Shown here in pieces: positions 1 through 6,608 of a DNA stretch of 11,490 nt. This stretch comes from CAZYZQ01 sp964652075. GTDB lineage: Bacteria > Bacillota > Clostridia > Oscillospirales > Oscillospiraceae. The stretch is taken from the NCBI GenBank assembly GCA_964652075.1, contig CAZYZQ010000077.1, forward strand, positions 1 to 11,490. Reading direction: 5' to 3'. The notes beneath the pieces were generated by a model. It was not told the DNA's origin. It made no database searches and saw only the letters and a list, made by a program, of their open reading frames with translations. The position numbers and the translations under genes were made by a program. Position 1 is the first letter of the stretch. Each line of letters starts with the position of its first letter.

Positions 1-1227
1 GCCCTCCTCGCCCGCGGAGACGGCTTCAATGGTGCCGGGGCGGACGATGGTGTACAGCGTGTCCGGGAACGGCACGCCGATGGAGCCTTCGCGGTAGCAG
101 CCGATCGGCGTCAGGCAGGAGGCTGTGACGCACTCCGTCGTGCCGTAGCCCTCACGGATCGACACCTTGGAGCCGTGCGCCTCCAGGAATGCGTCGACCT
201 TTTTCTTCAGCTCGACGGACAGCGAGTCGCCGCCCGAGAAGACGCCGACCAGGAAGCTCAGGTCGGCTTCCTCCATGCCATCCGCGCGCAGCAGCGCCTC
301 AAACAGCGTGGGAACGCCCGGGATGAAGTTCGGCTTTTTCGTGCGCAGGAGCTTTGCATAGGTATTGACGTTGAACTGCGGGACCAGAATACAGGTGCCG
401 CCGCAGATGAGCGGCGTGTGGATGCCGACGCCGAGGCCGAAGCCGTGGAAGATCGGCATAACAGAGAGCATCTTCATCCCGGCAATGTTGCCGTCCGGCA
501 CGCCGCTGGCCGCCGCGGTCTGAAGCCCCAGGGCGTTGAAGTTGCGGTTCGAGAGCATGATGCCCTTCGTTGTGCCGGTGGTGCCGCCGGAGTAGAGGAT
601 CGAGGCACAGTCGTGCTCGGTCATGGTCTCCTGCGGAAGCGTTGCCCCGCGCCCGGCGGACAGGAATTCGCGCCAGAAGATGTGCAGCCCATCGTTTTTC
701 GGCACCGGCGGGATCTTACGCCCGCTGGTGAGCGCGAAGCCGACTTTCAGCGCGGGCTTCAGCTCGTCCCGGATGCGCGCGACGAGAATCGTCAGCGGCT
801 GGTTCAGCGACGGCACGATGCCCGCGACCTTGCCGTAGAACTGGTCGAGCGTCAGGATCAGACGGCTTTTCGAGAGGTTCAGGTAGAACGCAATTTCTGC
901 GGGCGCCGAGAGTGGGTGGATCATATTGGAGATCGCGCCGATGCGGTTGAGCGCGTAGAAGCTGTCGACGGCCTGCGGGCAGTTCGGCATACAGATCGTG
1001 ACGCGGTCGCCCTCTTTGACGCCTGCCGCGATGAACGCCTGCGCCGTCCGCTCGATGCGGGCGAGGAAGGTGCGGTAGCTGGTCTTTTTGCCCATGAACT
1101 CATAGGCGATGTTGTCCGGCCATGTTTCGGCGGCGCGGCGCACCATCTGGTACATGGTCATCGGCGGATAGTCGATGGTAGCGGGGGTGTCTCCGTAGAA
1201 CCGGAGCCAGGGCAGTTGTTCAGTCAT
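1..1227 (-). CDS. AMP-forming acyl-CoA synthetase (partial, C-terminus outside window)
   Basis: Member of the ANL adenylate-forming family, expected to activate a carboxylic acid (probably a fatty or related acid) with ATP and load it onto CoA in the cytoplasm. The 409 visible residues hold the family P-loop motif YSGGTTGTTKG at residues 212-222 and the A5 motif YGTTE at 361-365, with FHGFGLGVG-type sequence between them. The family is usually 500-600 residues, so the C-terminal lid domain with the catalytic lysine lies beyond base 1. The ATG at 1227 is chosen because GAAAGGAAGAG sits just upstream on the minus strand and the protein starts with a typical ligase N-terminus (MTEQLPWLRFYG). It begins 45 bases after the DUF362 gene on the same strand, so co-transcription is likely. 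The acyl substrate cannot be read from sequence; O-succinylbenzoate or aryl-CoA ligase activity is a less likely alternative. Confidence 0.93.
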   Translation of the reverse strand, partial: MTEQLPWLRFYGDTPATIDYPPMTMYQMVRRAAETWPDNIAYEFMGKKTSYRTFLARIERTAQAFIAAGVKEGDRVTICMPNCPQAVDSFYALNRIGAISNMIHPLSAPAEIAFYLNLSKSRLILTLDQFYGKVAGIVPSLNQPLTILVARIRDELKPALKVGFALTSGRKIPPVPKNDGLHIFWREFLSAGRGATLPQETMTEHDCASILYSGGTTGTTKGIMLSNRNFNALGLQTAAASGVPDGNIAGMKMLSVMPIFHGFGLGVGIHTPLICGGTCILVPQFNVNTYAKLLRTKKPNFIPGVPTLFEALLRADGMEEADLSFLVGVFSGGDSLSVELKKKVDAFLEAHGSKVSIREGYGTTECVTASCLTPIGCYREGSIGVPFPDTLYTIVRPGTIEAVSAGEEG

Positions 1228-1272
1228 GTTCTTCTCTTCCTTTCAAAACCACGAAAACGCGGGCGCCGGCGT

Positions 1273-2430
1273 CTAGCCTGCGCCACGGTTCAGAAGCCGT
1301 GCGACCAGCGGCCGCGCCACCTTCATGGCGCCCTTCGGGCAGAACTCCTGACAGCAGAAGCAGCGGATGCATTTTTTCCGGTCGATCTCCGGCCTGCCGC
1401 CGGTCATTGTGATCGCCTTTGCCGGGCAAATACGGCCGCACTCGCCGCAGCCGACGCAGTCTTTTGCGTCGAGCTTCGGCTTCTGCCCGACCGAGGCCTG
1501 CACGACCTTGCCGGACAGGCGCGCGAAAAACCCGCCGTTCTCATTTTTAAACAGCGTGCTGTTGAGCACCTCCAGCTTCTCAAAATCCGGCACGCGGAAG
1601 GCGGCCAGATCGCCTGTGATGTCCAGCTGCTCCCAGCTGTCCGGGATCAGCCCGCGCTCGCGCGCGGCCTCAAGCGTCGGCACGTCGCAGCGGCGCAGGC
1701 CGATCAGCTCCGCACACGCCAGATCCAGCAGATGCGGGCTTTTTGAGGCGGCCACGCAGCCGATCGGGCGCGGCGTGCCCTGCGTCGGGCCGTTGCCCTC
1801 CATGCCGACCACCGCGTCCGCGATGCAGAGCACGGGCCTGCAGAACTCGTCGAGATCGACGATCATCCGCGCAAAGTCCCGCGCGTCCGGGTAGCGGAAG
1901 TGGTACTCCGGCTTCACGGTGCCCGGAATGACGCCGAACATGTTCTTCGCCGCCGCCGACATGCCCATCATGCCGTGCGTCTTGAGCTTGCAGAAATCAA
2001 TGATGGCGTCGGCCTTGTCGAGCCATGCGGTGTATAAGAATTCCTTTGCAACGCGCGCCTCCGGGAATCGGACGGTGCGCTGGCTGAAATCATGGTTAAG
2101 CTGCGCGCCGTGCTGCTCAACGGCGTGCATCCCCGTCGCGGCGTACACGCGCCCGACGTAGGCGGCGTTGTACAGTCCGCCCGGGCTGTCGCCGACGGTC
2201 ACCTCGGCGCCGCGTTCGCGAAGCAGATCAATCAGCCCGCACAGCATCTCCGGATGCGTGGTCGCGGCGGCCTCCGGCTTGCGGAAGACGACGAGATTGG
2301 CCTTGATGGCCACCCGCATCCCGGGCCGCACGAAGTCCAGCCCGCCGATGGGCGCGAGCACCTGTTCGAGCGCCTGCCGCACCTCGCCCGGCTCGTAGCT
2401 CCGGCAGGGTGCGATGGAAACATCCGGCAT
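1273..2430 (-). CDS. DUF362 domain protein with C-terminal 2x[4Fe-4S] ferredoxin domain
   Basis: A 385-residue protein. Residues about 1-300 match the DUF362 family (motifs RVAIKANLV near 39-47, THP at 58-60, VGDSPGG near 79-85, FCKLKTHG at 146-153, and a central AAKNMFGVIPG at 160-170). The C-terminus is a bacterial-ferredoxin-like module with two complete CxxCxxCxxxCP motifs, at C325/C328/C331/C335 and C354/C357/C360/C364; C359 is an extra cysteine. Two 4Fe-4S clusters and a redox or electron-transfer role are therefore expected; the reaction of the DUF362 part is not known. No signal peptide is visible, so it is probably cytoplasmic. The start at 2430 is preceded by GAGGTGAGG. It is first in an operon with the acyl-CoA synthetase, under a good promoter at 2461-2489. 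Confidence 0.93.
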   Translation of the reverse strand: MPDVSIAPCRSYEPGEVRQALEQVLAPIGGLDFVRPGMRVAIKANLVVFRKPEAAATTHPEMLCGLIDLLRERGAEVTVGDSPGGLYNAAYVGRVYAATGMHAVEQHGAQLNHDFSQRTVRFPEARVAKEFLYTAWLDKADAIIDFCKLKTHGMMGMSAAAKNMFGVIPGTVKPEYHFRYPDARDFARMIVDLDEFCRPVLCIADAVVGMEGNGPTQGTPRPIGCVAASKSPHLLDLACAELIGLRRCDVPTLEAARERGLIPDSWEQLDITGDLAAFRVPDFEKLEVLNSTLFKNENGGFFARLSGKVVQASVGQKPKLDAKDCVGCGECGRICPAKAITMTGGRPEIDRKKCIRCFCCQEFCPKGAMKVARPLVARLLNRGAG

Positions 2431-2460
2431 ATCCTCACCTCAATTCTCCAAATCACACCC

Positions 2461-2489
2461 AGTATAGCAAAAAAGCGCCTGAAAATCAA
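2461..2489 (-). promoter_or_regulatory. Promoter for the DUF362-acyl-CoA ligase operon
   Basis: Read on the minus strand: -35 TTGATT (2489-2484), 17-base spacer, -10 TATACT (2466-2461) preceded by TGC, an extended -10. The start codon lies about 30 bases downstream of the -10. This is a sigma-A type promoter called by sequence match only. Confidence 0.75.
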
Positions 2490-2523
2490 TTCATCGCGGC
2501 AGATTCCACAGGTTTCAGAAAAA

Positions 2524-2553
2524 TTCAGGTTCACGCTGGAAAAATCGTATAGA
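2524..2553 (+). promoter_or_regulatory. Possible promoter for the LCP gene (weak match)
   Basis: TATAGA at 2548-2553 is a fair -10, but the best -35 at an 18-base spacing is only TTCAGG (2524-2529). TACAAT at 2563-2568 is an alternative -10, also without a good -35. A promoter is expected in this 189-base divergent gap because the gene upstream reads away, but which element is used is unclear. CAGGTT occurs twice here (2509-2514 and 2526-2531), of unknown meaning. Confidence 0.35.
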
Positions 2554-2619
2554 ATGCCGGTTTACAATATTGGCCGCAGGAGATAGAATGAAAGCGCGAA
2601 ATGCGAAAGAAGGTGTCCT

Positions 2620-3840
2620 ATGGCAGATAAACACAACGAAGAATTCGACCGCTACCTGGAGGAGCTGTTCCGGGAAAACGGCATTGTGGATCAAACGCCG
2701 CCCCAGCAGGCGCAGCCGCCGGTCTATCAGCCGCCGGCCGGGCAGCAGGGCGGGCAGTACCAGCCATATCAGAATCAGCAATATCGGCAGCAGGCGTACC
2801 AGCAGCCGCAATATCAGCAGCCGCCACAGTACCAGCAGCCACCGCAGTACCAGCCACAGCCCCAATATCAGTACCAGCAGCCGGCGCCGCGCGCGGCCGT
2901 GCAGGAGCGGCCACCGAAAAAGAAGAAAAAGCACCATGTTTTCCGGAATCTCATCATCATCCTTCTGCTCCTCGCCGCGGCGGCCTTTGCGCTGTGGAAG
3001 ATTTTCGTCGTCCAGCCGAAGGCGGACGAGGGCACGCTCGGCGCGCGCAAGCCCGGCGTGAGCACGATCCTGCTCGCAGGTACCGACGCGGGCAATACGC
3101 GCACGGATACGATGATGCTCGCGACCATCGATCAGAAGAATGGCTCGGTCAGCCTGCTCAGCCTCCCGCGTGACACCATTACAAATGAGAGCTTCAACGT
3201 TCCGAAGCTCAACGGCGTCTACGGTGTCTACGGCGGCGGGAAGGACGGCATGGAGGCGCTGATGGATCAGGTGCAGAACCTGATCGGCTACCGCCCGGAC
3301 GGGTATTGCCTGATTGACCTCAACGCCTTTGTCGATGTGGTCGACTACATGGGCGGCATCGAGTTCAACGTCCCGCAGGATATGTATTATAATGACCCCT
3401 CGCAGGATCTCTATATCGACCTCAAGGCGGGCGAGCAGAAGCTGAACGGCGAGCAGGCCATGGGGCTTGTGCGCTACCGCAAGGGCTATGGTATGCAGGA
3501 TTTGCAGCGTATCAGTGTCCAGCGCGATTTTGTTCAGGCTGCGATGGATCAGTGGGTCAAGGTGACAAATGTCGGCAAGCTGCCCGGCCTGATGACAAAG
3601 ATCGGCAAGGGGATCACGACCGATCTCACGCGCGGCAATATCCTCTGGATCGGCATCGCGATCCTGCACGGCAAGCTCGAGGGCATCACAACCGAGACGC
3701 TGCCCGGCCGCGCCATCGAGTGGTACGGCAGCTATTATCAGGTCGATCCCTACGCCACGGCGGAGCTTGTGAACAGCTACTTCAACCCCTACAAGCAGGA
3801 GATCACCGCGGCAGACCTGAATGTGCGCATCGTATACTGA
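2620..3840 (+). CDS. LytR-CpsA-Psr (LCP) family cell-wall polymer ligase
   Basis: A 406-residue type II membrane protein. Residues 1-100 are cytoplasmic and very rich in Q, P and Y; KKKKK at 100-104 is the positive-inside flank; one membrane segment spans about 109-131; the rest is extracellular. The LCP domain shows GTDAGNTRTDTMML near 154-167, SLPRDT at 181-186 and VRYRKGYGMQDLQRISVQRD at 284-303, i.e. the acidic and arginine residues that bind the pyrophosphate-lipid substrate. Known family members move wall teichoic acid, capsule or other glycopolymers from undecaprenyl phosphate to peptidoglycan; the polymer here is not determinable. AAGAAGG precedes the ATG. A small membrane protein follows after 2 bases, probably co-translated. 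The long disordered N-terminus is the unusual part. Confidence 0.94.
   Translation: MADKHNEEFDRYLEELFRENGIVDQTPPQQAQPPVYQPPAGQQGGQYQPYQNQQYRQQAYQQPQYQQPPQYQQPPQYQPQPQYQYQQPAPRAAVQERPPKKKKKHHVFRNLIIILLLLAAAAFALWKIFVVQPKADEGTLGARKPGVSTILLAGTDAGNTRTDTMMLATIDQKNGSVSLLSLPRDTITNESFNVPKLNGVYGVYGGGKDGMEALMDQVQNLIGYRPDGYCLIDLNAFVDVVDYMGGIEFNVPQDMYYNDPSQDLYIDLKAGEQKLNGEQAMGLVRYRKGYGMQDLQRISVQRDFVQAAMDQWVKVTNVGKLPGLMTKIGKGITTDLTRGNILWIGIAILHGKLEGITTETLPGRAIEWYGSYYQVDPYATAELVNSYFNPYKQEITAADLNVRIVY
2800..2883 (+). repeat. Q/P/Y tandem coding repeat in LCP N-terminus
   Basis: Residues 61-88 of the LCP protein are built from imperfect units of the type YQQPPQ, encoded by repeated CAG-CAG-CCN-CAR-TAY codons. 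At the DNA level the units are similar but synonymous positions differ (TAT/TAC, CCG/CCA), so the repeat is selected or old rather than a fresh slippage product. Units of this sort can change number between strains. Confidence 0.8.
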
Positions 3841-3842
3841 AG

Positions 3843-4298
3843 ATGCTGAGGGTTCGCACTTACCGCGTCCGCCCGGACGCATGGGCACTCGGGCTGTTCC
3901 TGCTCGTCATGCTCCCCAATTTTATCTGGTTTGCCGTGCCTGCCGCAGATGATATTCTGCGGCAGGCATCGGCTACGCCGGGGTTGGACAGTGTCGCGAC
4001 CGCGTTGCAGGCAGCAGGGGTGGCCGCGCTGTGTATGCTCTCCAACACACATCGTCCGCCGTACATTGCCGCGCCGCTGCGCGGCGGAATTGTTACGGCG
4101 GTTGCGCTGTACTTCGCCGCATGGGCGCTGTATTATGCTGGCGTCCATGCGGCACCGGTGCTGCTCGCATTGTGCCTTGCCCCGTGCGCGGCGCTGTTGC
4201 TGCTTGCGGCTGGGCGCCGGAACGGCTTCGCCCTGCTGCTGCTCGGCGCATTTGCCGTGTGCCATACGGTCAGCACCGCGCTCCATTTCCTTTTCTGA
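3843..4298 (+). CDS. Small multi-spanning membrane protein of unknown function
   Basis: A 151-residue, strongly hydrophobic protein with about five predicted membrane segments, near residues 13-33, 50-67, 82-100, 103-122 and 128-149. The N-terminus (MLRVRTYRVRPDAW) is basic, suggesting it stays inside. The sequence NFIWFAVPAADDILR between segments 1 and 2 resembles a group of uncharacterised Clostridia membrane proteins I recall only loosely, so I give no function. The ATG is 2 bases after the LCP stop and has no clear Shine-Dalgarno, which suggests translation by coupling to LCP. The same frame is open upstream inside LCP, but that part is a shadow. A perfect 13-base-pair inverted repeat lies within the gene at 3937-3968. 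Its position suggests a link to envelope biogenesis (inference). Confidence 0.75.
   Translation: MLRVRTYRVRPDAWALGLFLLVMLPNFIWFAVPAADDILRQASATPGLDSVATALQAAGVAALCMLSNTHRPPYIAAPLRGGIVTAVALYFAAWALYYAGVHAAPVLLALCLAPCAALLLLAAGRRNGFALLLLGAFAVCHTVSTALHFLF
3937..3968 (+). repeat. Perfect 13-bp inverted repeat inside a coding region
   Basis: TGCCTGCCGCAGA (3937-3949) and its exact reverse complement TCTGCGGCAGGCA (3956-3968) flank a 6-base loop TGATAT. It covers codons 32-42 of the small membrane protein. No T-run follows, so it is not a standard intrinsic terminator, but the RNA hairpin would be GC-rich and stable. Confidence 0.85.
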
Positions 4299-4330
4299 AG
4301 CGGCGCGGTACAATTTAACACTGAAAAGCG

Positions 4331-4359
4331 TTGAATTATTCCGCGCGGTGTGCTATACT
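4331..4359 (+). promoter_or_regulatory. Promoter for the DAHP synthase gene
   Basis: -35 TTGAAT (4331-4336), 17-base spacer, -10 TATACT (4354-4359) preceded by TGC (4351-4353), an extended -10. Transcription would start near 4366, leaving a leader of only about 33 bases before the ATG, too short for a T-box or peptide attenuator. Confidence 0.8.
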
Positions 4360-4398
4360 CTGTTTCAGACAAAAAATACCCCATGGAGGCGCAATCCA

Positions 4399-5433
4399 AT
4401 GAATATGCAAATGAAGTTCCGCCGGGAGCTGCCCACGCCGGAGGAAATCAAGGCGCAGTACCCCGTCACCGACGCCATCGTGCAGTGCAAGGCCCGCCGC
4501 GACGCTGAGATCGCCCGCATTCTGGAGGGAAAATCCGACCGGATGCTGCTCATCATCGGCCCCTGCTCGGCCGACCGCGAGGACGCCGTGCTCGACTATA
4601 TTTCCCGCCTGATCCCCGTGCAGGAGCAGGTCAAGGACAAGCTGCTGCTGATCCCGCGCATCTACACAAACAAGCCCCGCACGACCGGCGACGGCTACAA
4701 GGGCATCGCCCACCAGCCCGACCCGACGCACGGCGCCGATATGGTACAGGGCCTGATCTCGCTGCGCGAGCTGCATCTGCGCGCCGTCGCGGAGACGGGC
4801 TTCACCTGCGCCGATGAGATGCTCTATCCCGACAATCACAGCTATCTGGACGACCTTCTGAGCTATGTTGCCGTCGGCGCGCGGTCTGTGGAGAACCAGA
4901 AGCACCGCCTCGTCGCCTCCGGCATCGGCATCCCGGTCGGTATGAAAAACCCGACCTCCGGCGACTACGCCGTCATGCTCAACTCCATCACCGCGGGCCA
5001 GCACCCGCACGTCTTCACCTACCGCCAGTGGGAGGTTGAGACGCCCGGCAACCCCCTGACACACGCGATCCTGCGCGGCTATGTCAACAAGCTCGGCAAC
5101 TCCCGCCCGAACTACCACTATGAGGATCTCGAGCGGCTATTACAGATGTACCGCGAGCGGAACCTCCAGAACATGGGCGTCATCGTCGATGCGAACCACT
5201 CCAACTCCGGCAAGCAGTACCTCGAGCAGGTGCGCATCTGCAAGGAGGTGCTCCACTCCTGCCGCCACAACCCCGACATCCGCGCCTTTGTCAAGGGCTT
5301 CATGGTCGAAAGCTACATCGAGGACGGCGCGCAGAAGATCGGTGAAGGCGTCTACGGCAAGTCCATCACCGACCCCTGCCTCGGCTGGGAGAAGTCCGAG
5401 CGCCTGATCTACGATCTGGCGGAGCAGCTGTAA
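4399..5433 (+). CDS. aroF: 3-deoxy-7-phosphoheptulonate (DAHP) synthase, class I (AroG/F/H type)
   Basis: Condenses phosphoenolpyruvate and erythrose 4-phosphate to DAHP, the first step of the shikimate pathway. The 344-residue length is close to E. coli AroG (350). The metal-binding set is present: C56 in GPCS (54-57), H267 in DANHSNS (264-270), E304 in MVES (302-305) and D325 in ITDPC. The PEP-site sequence NKPRTT (91-96) with K92 and the GARSVENQKHR stretch (160-170) also match. An N-terminal region as in feedback-regulated enzymes is present, but which amino acid inhibits cannot be read. The ATG at 4399 follows GGAGG by a normal spacing; the frame is open far upstream, but a promoter at 4331-4359 excludes that extension. 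The gene is apparently monocistronic, with a 3' structured terminator. The symbol aroF is by class; aroG or aroH are equally possible. Confidence 0.95.
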   Translation: MNMQMKFRRELPTPEEIKAQYPVTDAIVQCKARRDAEIARILEGKSDRMLLIIGPCSADREDAVLDYISRLIPVQEQVKDKLLLIPRIYTNKPRTTGDGYKGIAHQPDPTHGADMVQGLISLRELHLRAVAETGFTCADEMLYPDNHSYLDDLLSYVAVGARSVENQKHRLVASGIGIPVGMKNPTSGDYAVMLNSITAGQHPHVFTYRQWEVETPGNPLTHAILRGYVNKLGNSRPNYHYEDLERLLQMYRERNLQNMGVIVDANHSNSGKQYLEQVRICKEVLHSCRHNPDIRAFVKGFMVESYIEDGAQKIGEGVYGKSITDPCLGWEKSERLIYDLAEQL

Positions 5434-5450
5434 CGGAAAATATACACAAG

Positions 5451-5533
5451 AAATGCGAAGAAACCGTGTGCATTTTGCCGAAGCCCCGGTACAAACAGGG
5501 CGGAAATGCGCCGCGTTCTTCGCATTTTTTTCT
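5451..5533 (+). terminator. Structured intrinsic terminator after DAHP synthase
   Basis: The outer arms AAATGCGAAGAA (5451-5462) and TTCTTCGCATTT (5516-5527) are perfect 12-base complements, followed by more T residues to 5531. Inside them, GCATTT-TG-CCG (5470-5480) pairs with CGGAAATGC (5501-5509) with a two-base bulge. Alternative local hairpins are also possible: 5451-5456 with 5470-5475, and 5504-5510 with 5521-5527. It ends the aroF transcript and lies directly before the CarD promoter. Confidence 0.8.
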
Positions 5534-5561
5534 TACATTCGCGCCGGAAATCTGCTATACT
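5532..5561 (+). promoter_or_regulatory. Promoter for the CarD-family gene
   Basis: -10 TATACT at 5556-5561 with extended TGC (5553-5555). The -35 is weaker: CTTACA at 5532-5537 with an 18-base spacer is the best match. It begins within the T-run of the preceding terminator, so the two signals abut. Confidence 0.7.
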
Positions 5562-5601
5562 ATAACTGTAAACGTATCACATAACCGGGAAAGGGGAGCA
5601 C

Positions 5602-6105
5602 ATGAAATTTCAAACAGGGGATCTTGTATTCTATGACCGCGTCGGCGTCTGCCGGGTGGAGGCCGTGGGGAAGCCTGATATCCGCGGCCTGCCGGACGAC
5701 GCCGAGTATTATACGCTCGCACCGCGCTATGGGACGGAGACTGTGCTGATTCCGGTGAACTCCAAGGCGTACCTGCGCCGCACACTCACGCGCGAGGAGG
5801 CGGACGCGCTGCTGGACGGGATGCCGGAGCTGGAGCCGGTGGAGAGCGCGGGACTGGATGTGAAGGCCGTCACAGCGCTCTACCAGCTTCCCGAACCCGT
5901 CGCATCCGCCCGGGCGCTGGCACGGCTTGCAATCGGCGGCTATCGCCGGGGCAAGCAGCGCGCCGCGCAGGGCCGCCGCCCCGCCAGCGTCGATGTGCGC
6001 CAGCGCCGTTTTGCCGAGTCGCTGCTGCACGGTGAGCTGGCGGCTGTCCTCTGTGTGGAATTGGACGAGATTCCCACGTTGATCGACCGCCGTTTTACGA
6101 GCTGA
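5602..6105 (+). CDS. CarD/CdnL family RNA polymerase-binding regulator
   Basis: A 167-residue protein. Residues about 1-60 fit the CarD/TRCF RNA polymerase interaction fold: FQTGDLVFYDRVGVCRVEAV, then YYTLAPRYGTETVLIPVN, where the family has a beta-rich Tudor-like domain. Residues about 62-165 are predicted helical, ending in an RRFAESLLHGELAAVL-type helix typical of the C-terminal DNA-contacting part. Known relatives bind the RNA polymerase beta subunit and stabilise open complexes at many promoters. AAAGGGGAG precedes the ATG. It stands alone between its own promoter and a bidirectional terminator, so its neighbours give no clue to its targets. The usual GHGVG-type loop is replaced by DRVGVC. 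Family assignment is fairly firm; the global regulatory role is inferred. Confidence 0.85.
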   Translation: MKFQTGDLVFYDRVGVCRVEAVGKPDIRGLPDDAEYYTLAPRYGTETVLIPVNSKAYLRRTLTREEADALLDGMPELEPVESAGLDVKAVTALYQLPEPVASARALARLAIGGYRRGKQRAAQGRRPASVDVRQRRFAESLLHGELAAVLCVELDEIPTLIDRRFTS

Positions 6106-6114
6106 GCGAGAATA

Positions 6115-6160
6115 GAAAAAAGCGGGGCTGTCTCACGAACATGGGACAGCCCGCTTTTGG
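6115..6160. terminator. Bidirectional terminator between the CarD gene and the deaminase gene
   Basis: AGCGGGGCTGTCTC (6121-6134) pairs with GGGACAGCCCGCT (6143-6155) with one bulged G and one G-T pair, loop ACGAACAT. It has T residues on the plus strand (6155-6158) and an A-run at 6116-6121, which is a T-run when read on the minus strand. It lies between two converging genes and can serve both. Confidence 0.88.
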
Positions 6161-6170
6161 CATATTGGCG

Positions 6171-6563
6171 CTAAATCCACCATTCCGGCGTCAGTTCGCC
6201 GAGCGTGGCGGTTTTGCCGGTCTCGTAGTCCAGCATGATTTCAATCTGCTTGTAGGTTTCCGGCATCAGCTGCACCATCAGCTCGCGGCACGCGCCGCAG
6301 GGGGCGCCGGTTTTACCGTCCGGCATGACGGCCAGCACCCTTGCAATCTCGTGCTCGCCGTATGTAAGCATATTGAAGATGGCGTTGCGCTCCGCGCAGA
6401 TGCCGAGCGTGGAGCAGGTGTCGACGCAGACGCCGAGATAGATCTGCCCGGAGGCGGACTGGATCGCCGCCGCGACGCCGCCCGCCTCCACATATTCCGA
6501 CACCTGCCGGTCGTGCTGCACGGCCTTCGCGGCGCTGTACAGCGTTTGCCAAATCTGTTCCAT
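6171..6563 (-). CDS. Cytidine deaminase-like zinc hydrolase, divergent nucleoside pocket
   Basis: A 130-residue CDA-fold protein. The zinc centre is intact: CAE at C56-E58 and PCGAC with C89 and C92, as in Bacillus-type tetrameric cytidine deaminase. The pocket differs: aligned with B. subtilis Cdd, Phe24, Asn42 and Glu44 correspond to G28, C46 and D48 here (VEAGGVAAAI and GVCVDT). The substrate may therefore not be cytidine; blasticidin S deaminase-like proteins are the nearest alternative. I recall similar Firmicute proteins annotated simply as cytidine deaminase. The ATG at 6563 is chosen because GGAG lies 7 bases upstream; a GTG at 6590 would add nine residues but has no Shine-Dalgarno. 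It follows malQ by 45 bases on the same strand, so it is probably the second gene of that operon. Fold certain; substrate uncertain. Confidence 0.88.
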   Translation of the reverse strand: MEQIWQTLYSAAKAVQHDRQVSEYVEAGGVAAAIQSASGQIYLGVCVDTCSTLGICAERNAIFNMLTYGEHEIARVLAVMPDGKTGAPCGACRELMVQLMPETYKQIEIMLDYETGKTATLGELTPEWWI

Positions 6564-6608
6564 TGTTTTCTCCGAATCTGTGTACGGCACACCGCGGCGT
6601 GCCTTTGT

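Noticed and set aside
175..1746. Long plus-strand open frame (523 codons) opposite the acyl-CoA synthetase and DUF362 genes
   Set aside because: Its translation is rich in R, A and H with no recognisable domain, and it lies antisense to two well-supported genes. In GC-rich DNA such antisense frames stay open because of codon bias.
2515..3888. Minus-strand open frame (457 codons) opposite the LCP gene
   Set aside because: Antisense shadow of LCP; its odd hydrophobic run is the reverse reading of the Q/P/Y repeat codons.
3931..4398. Upstream extension of the DAHP synthase frame
   Set aside because: It overlaps the small membrane protein and the aroF promoter; ATG 4399 has a good GGAGG and gives the family's normal length.
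6564..6590. GTG start nine codons upstream for the deaminase at 6171
   Set aside because: No Shine-Dalgarno precedes it, whereas GGAG lies at the right distance from the ATG at 6563.
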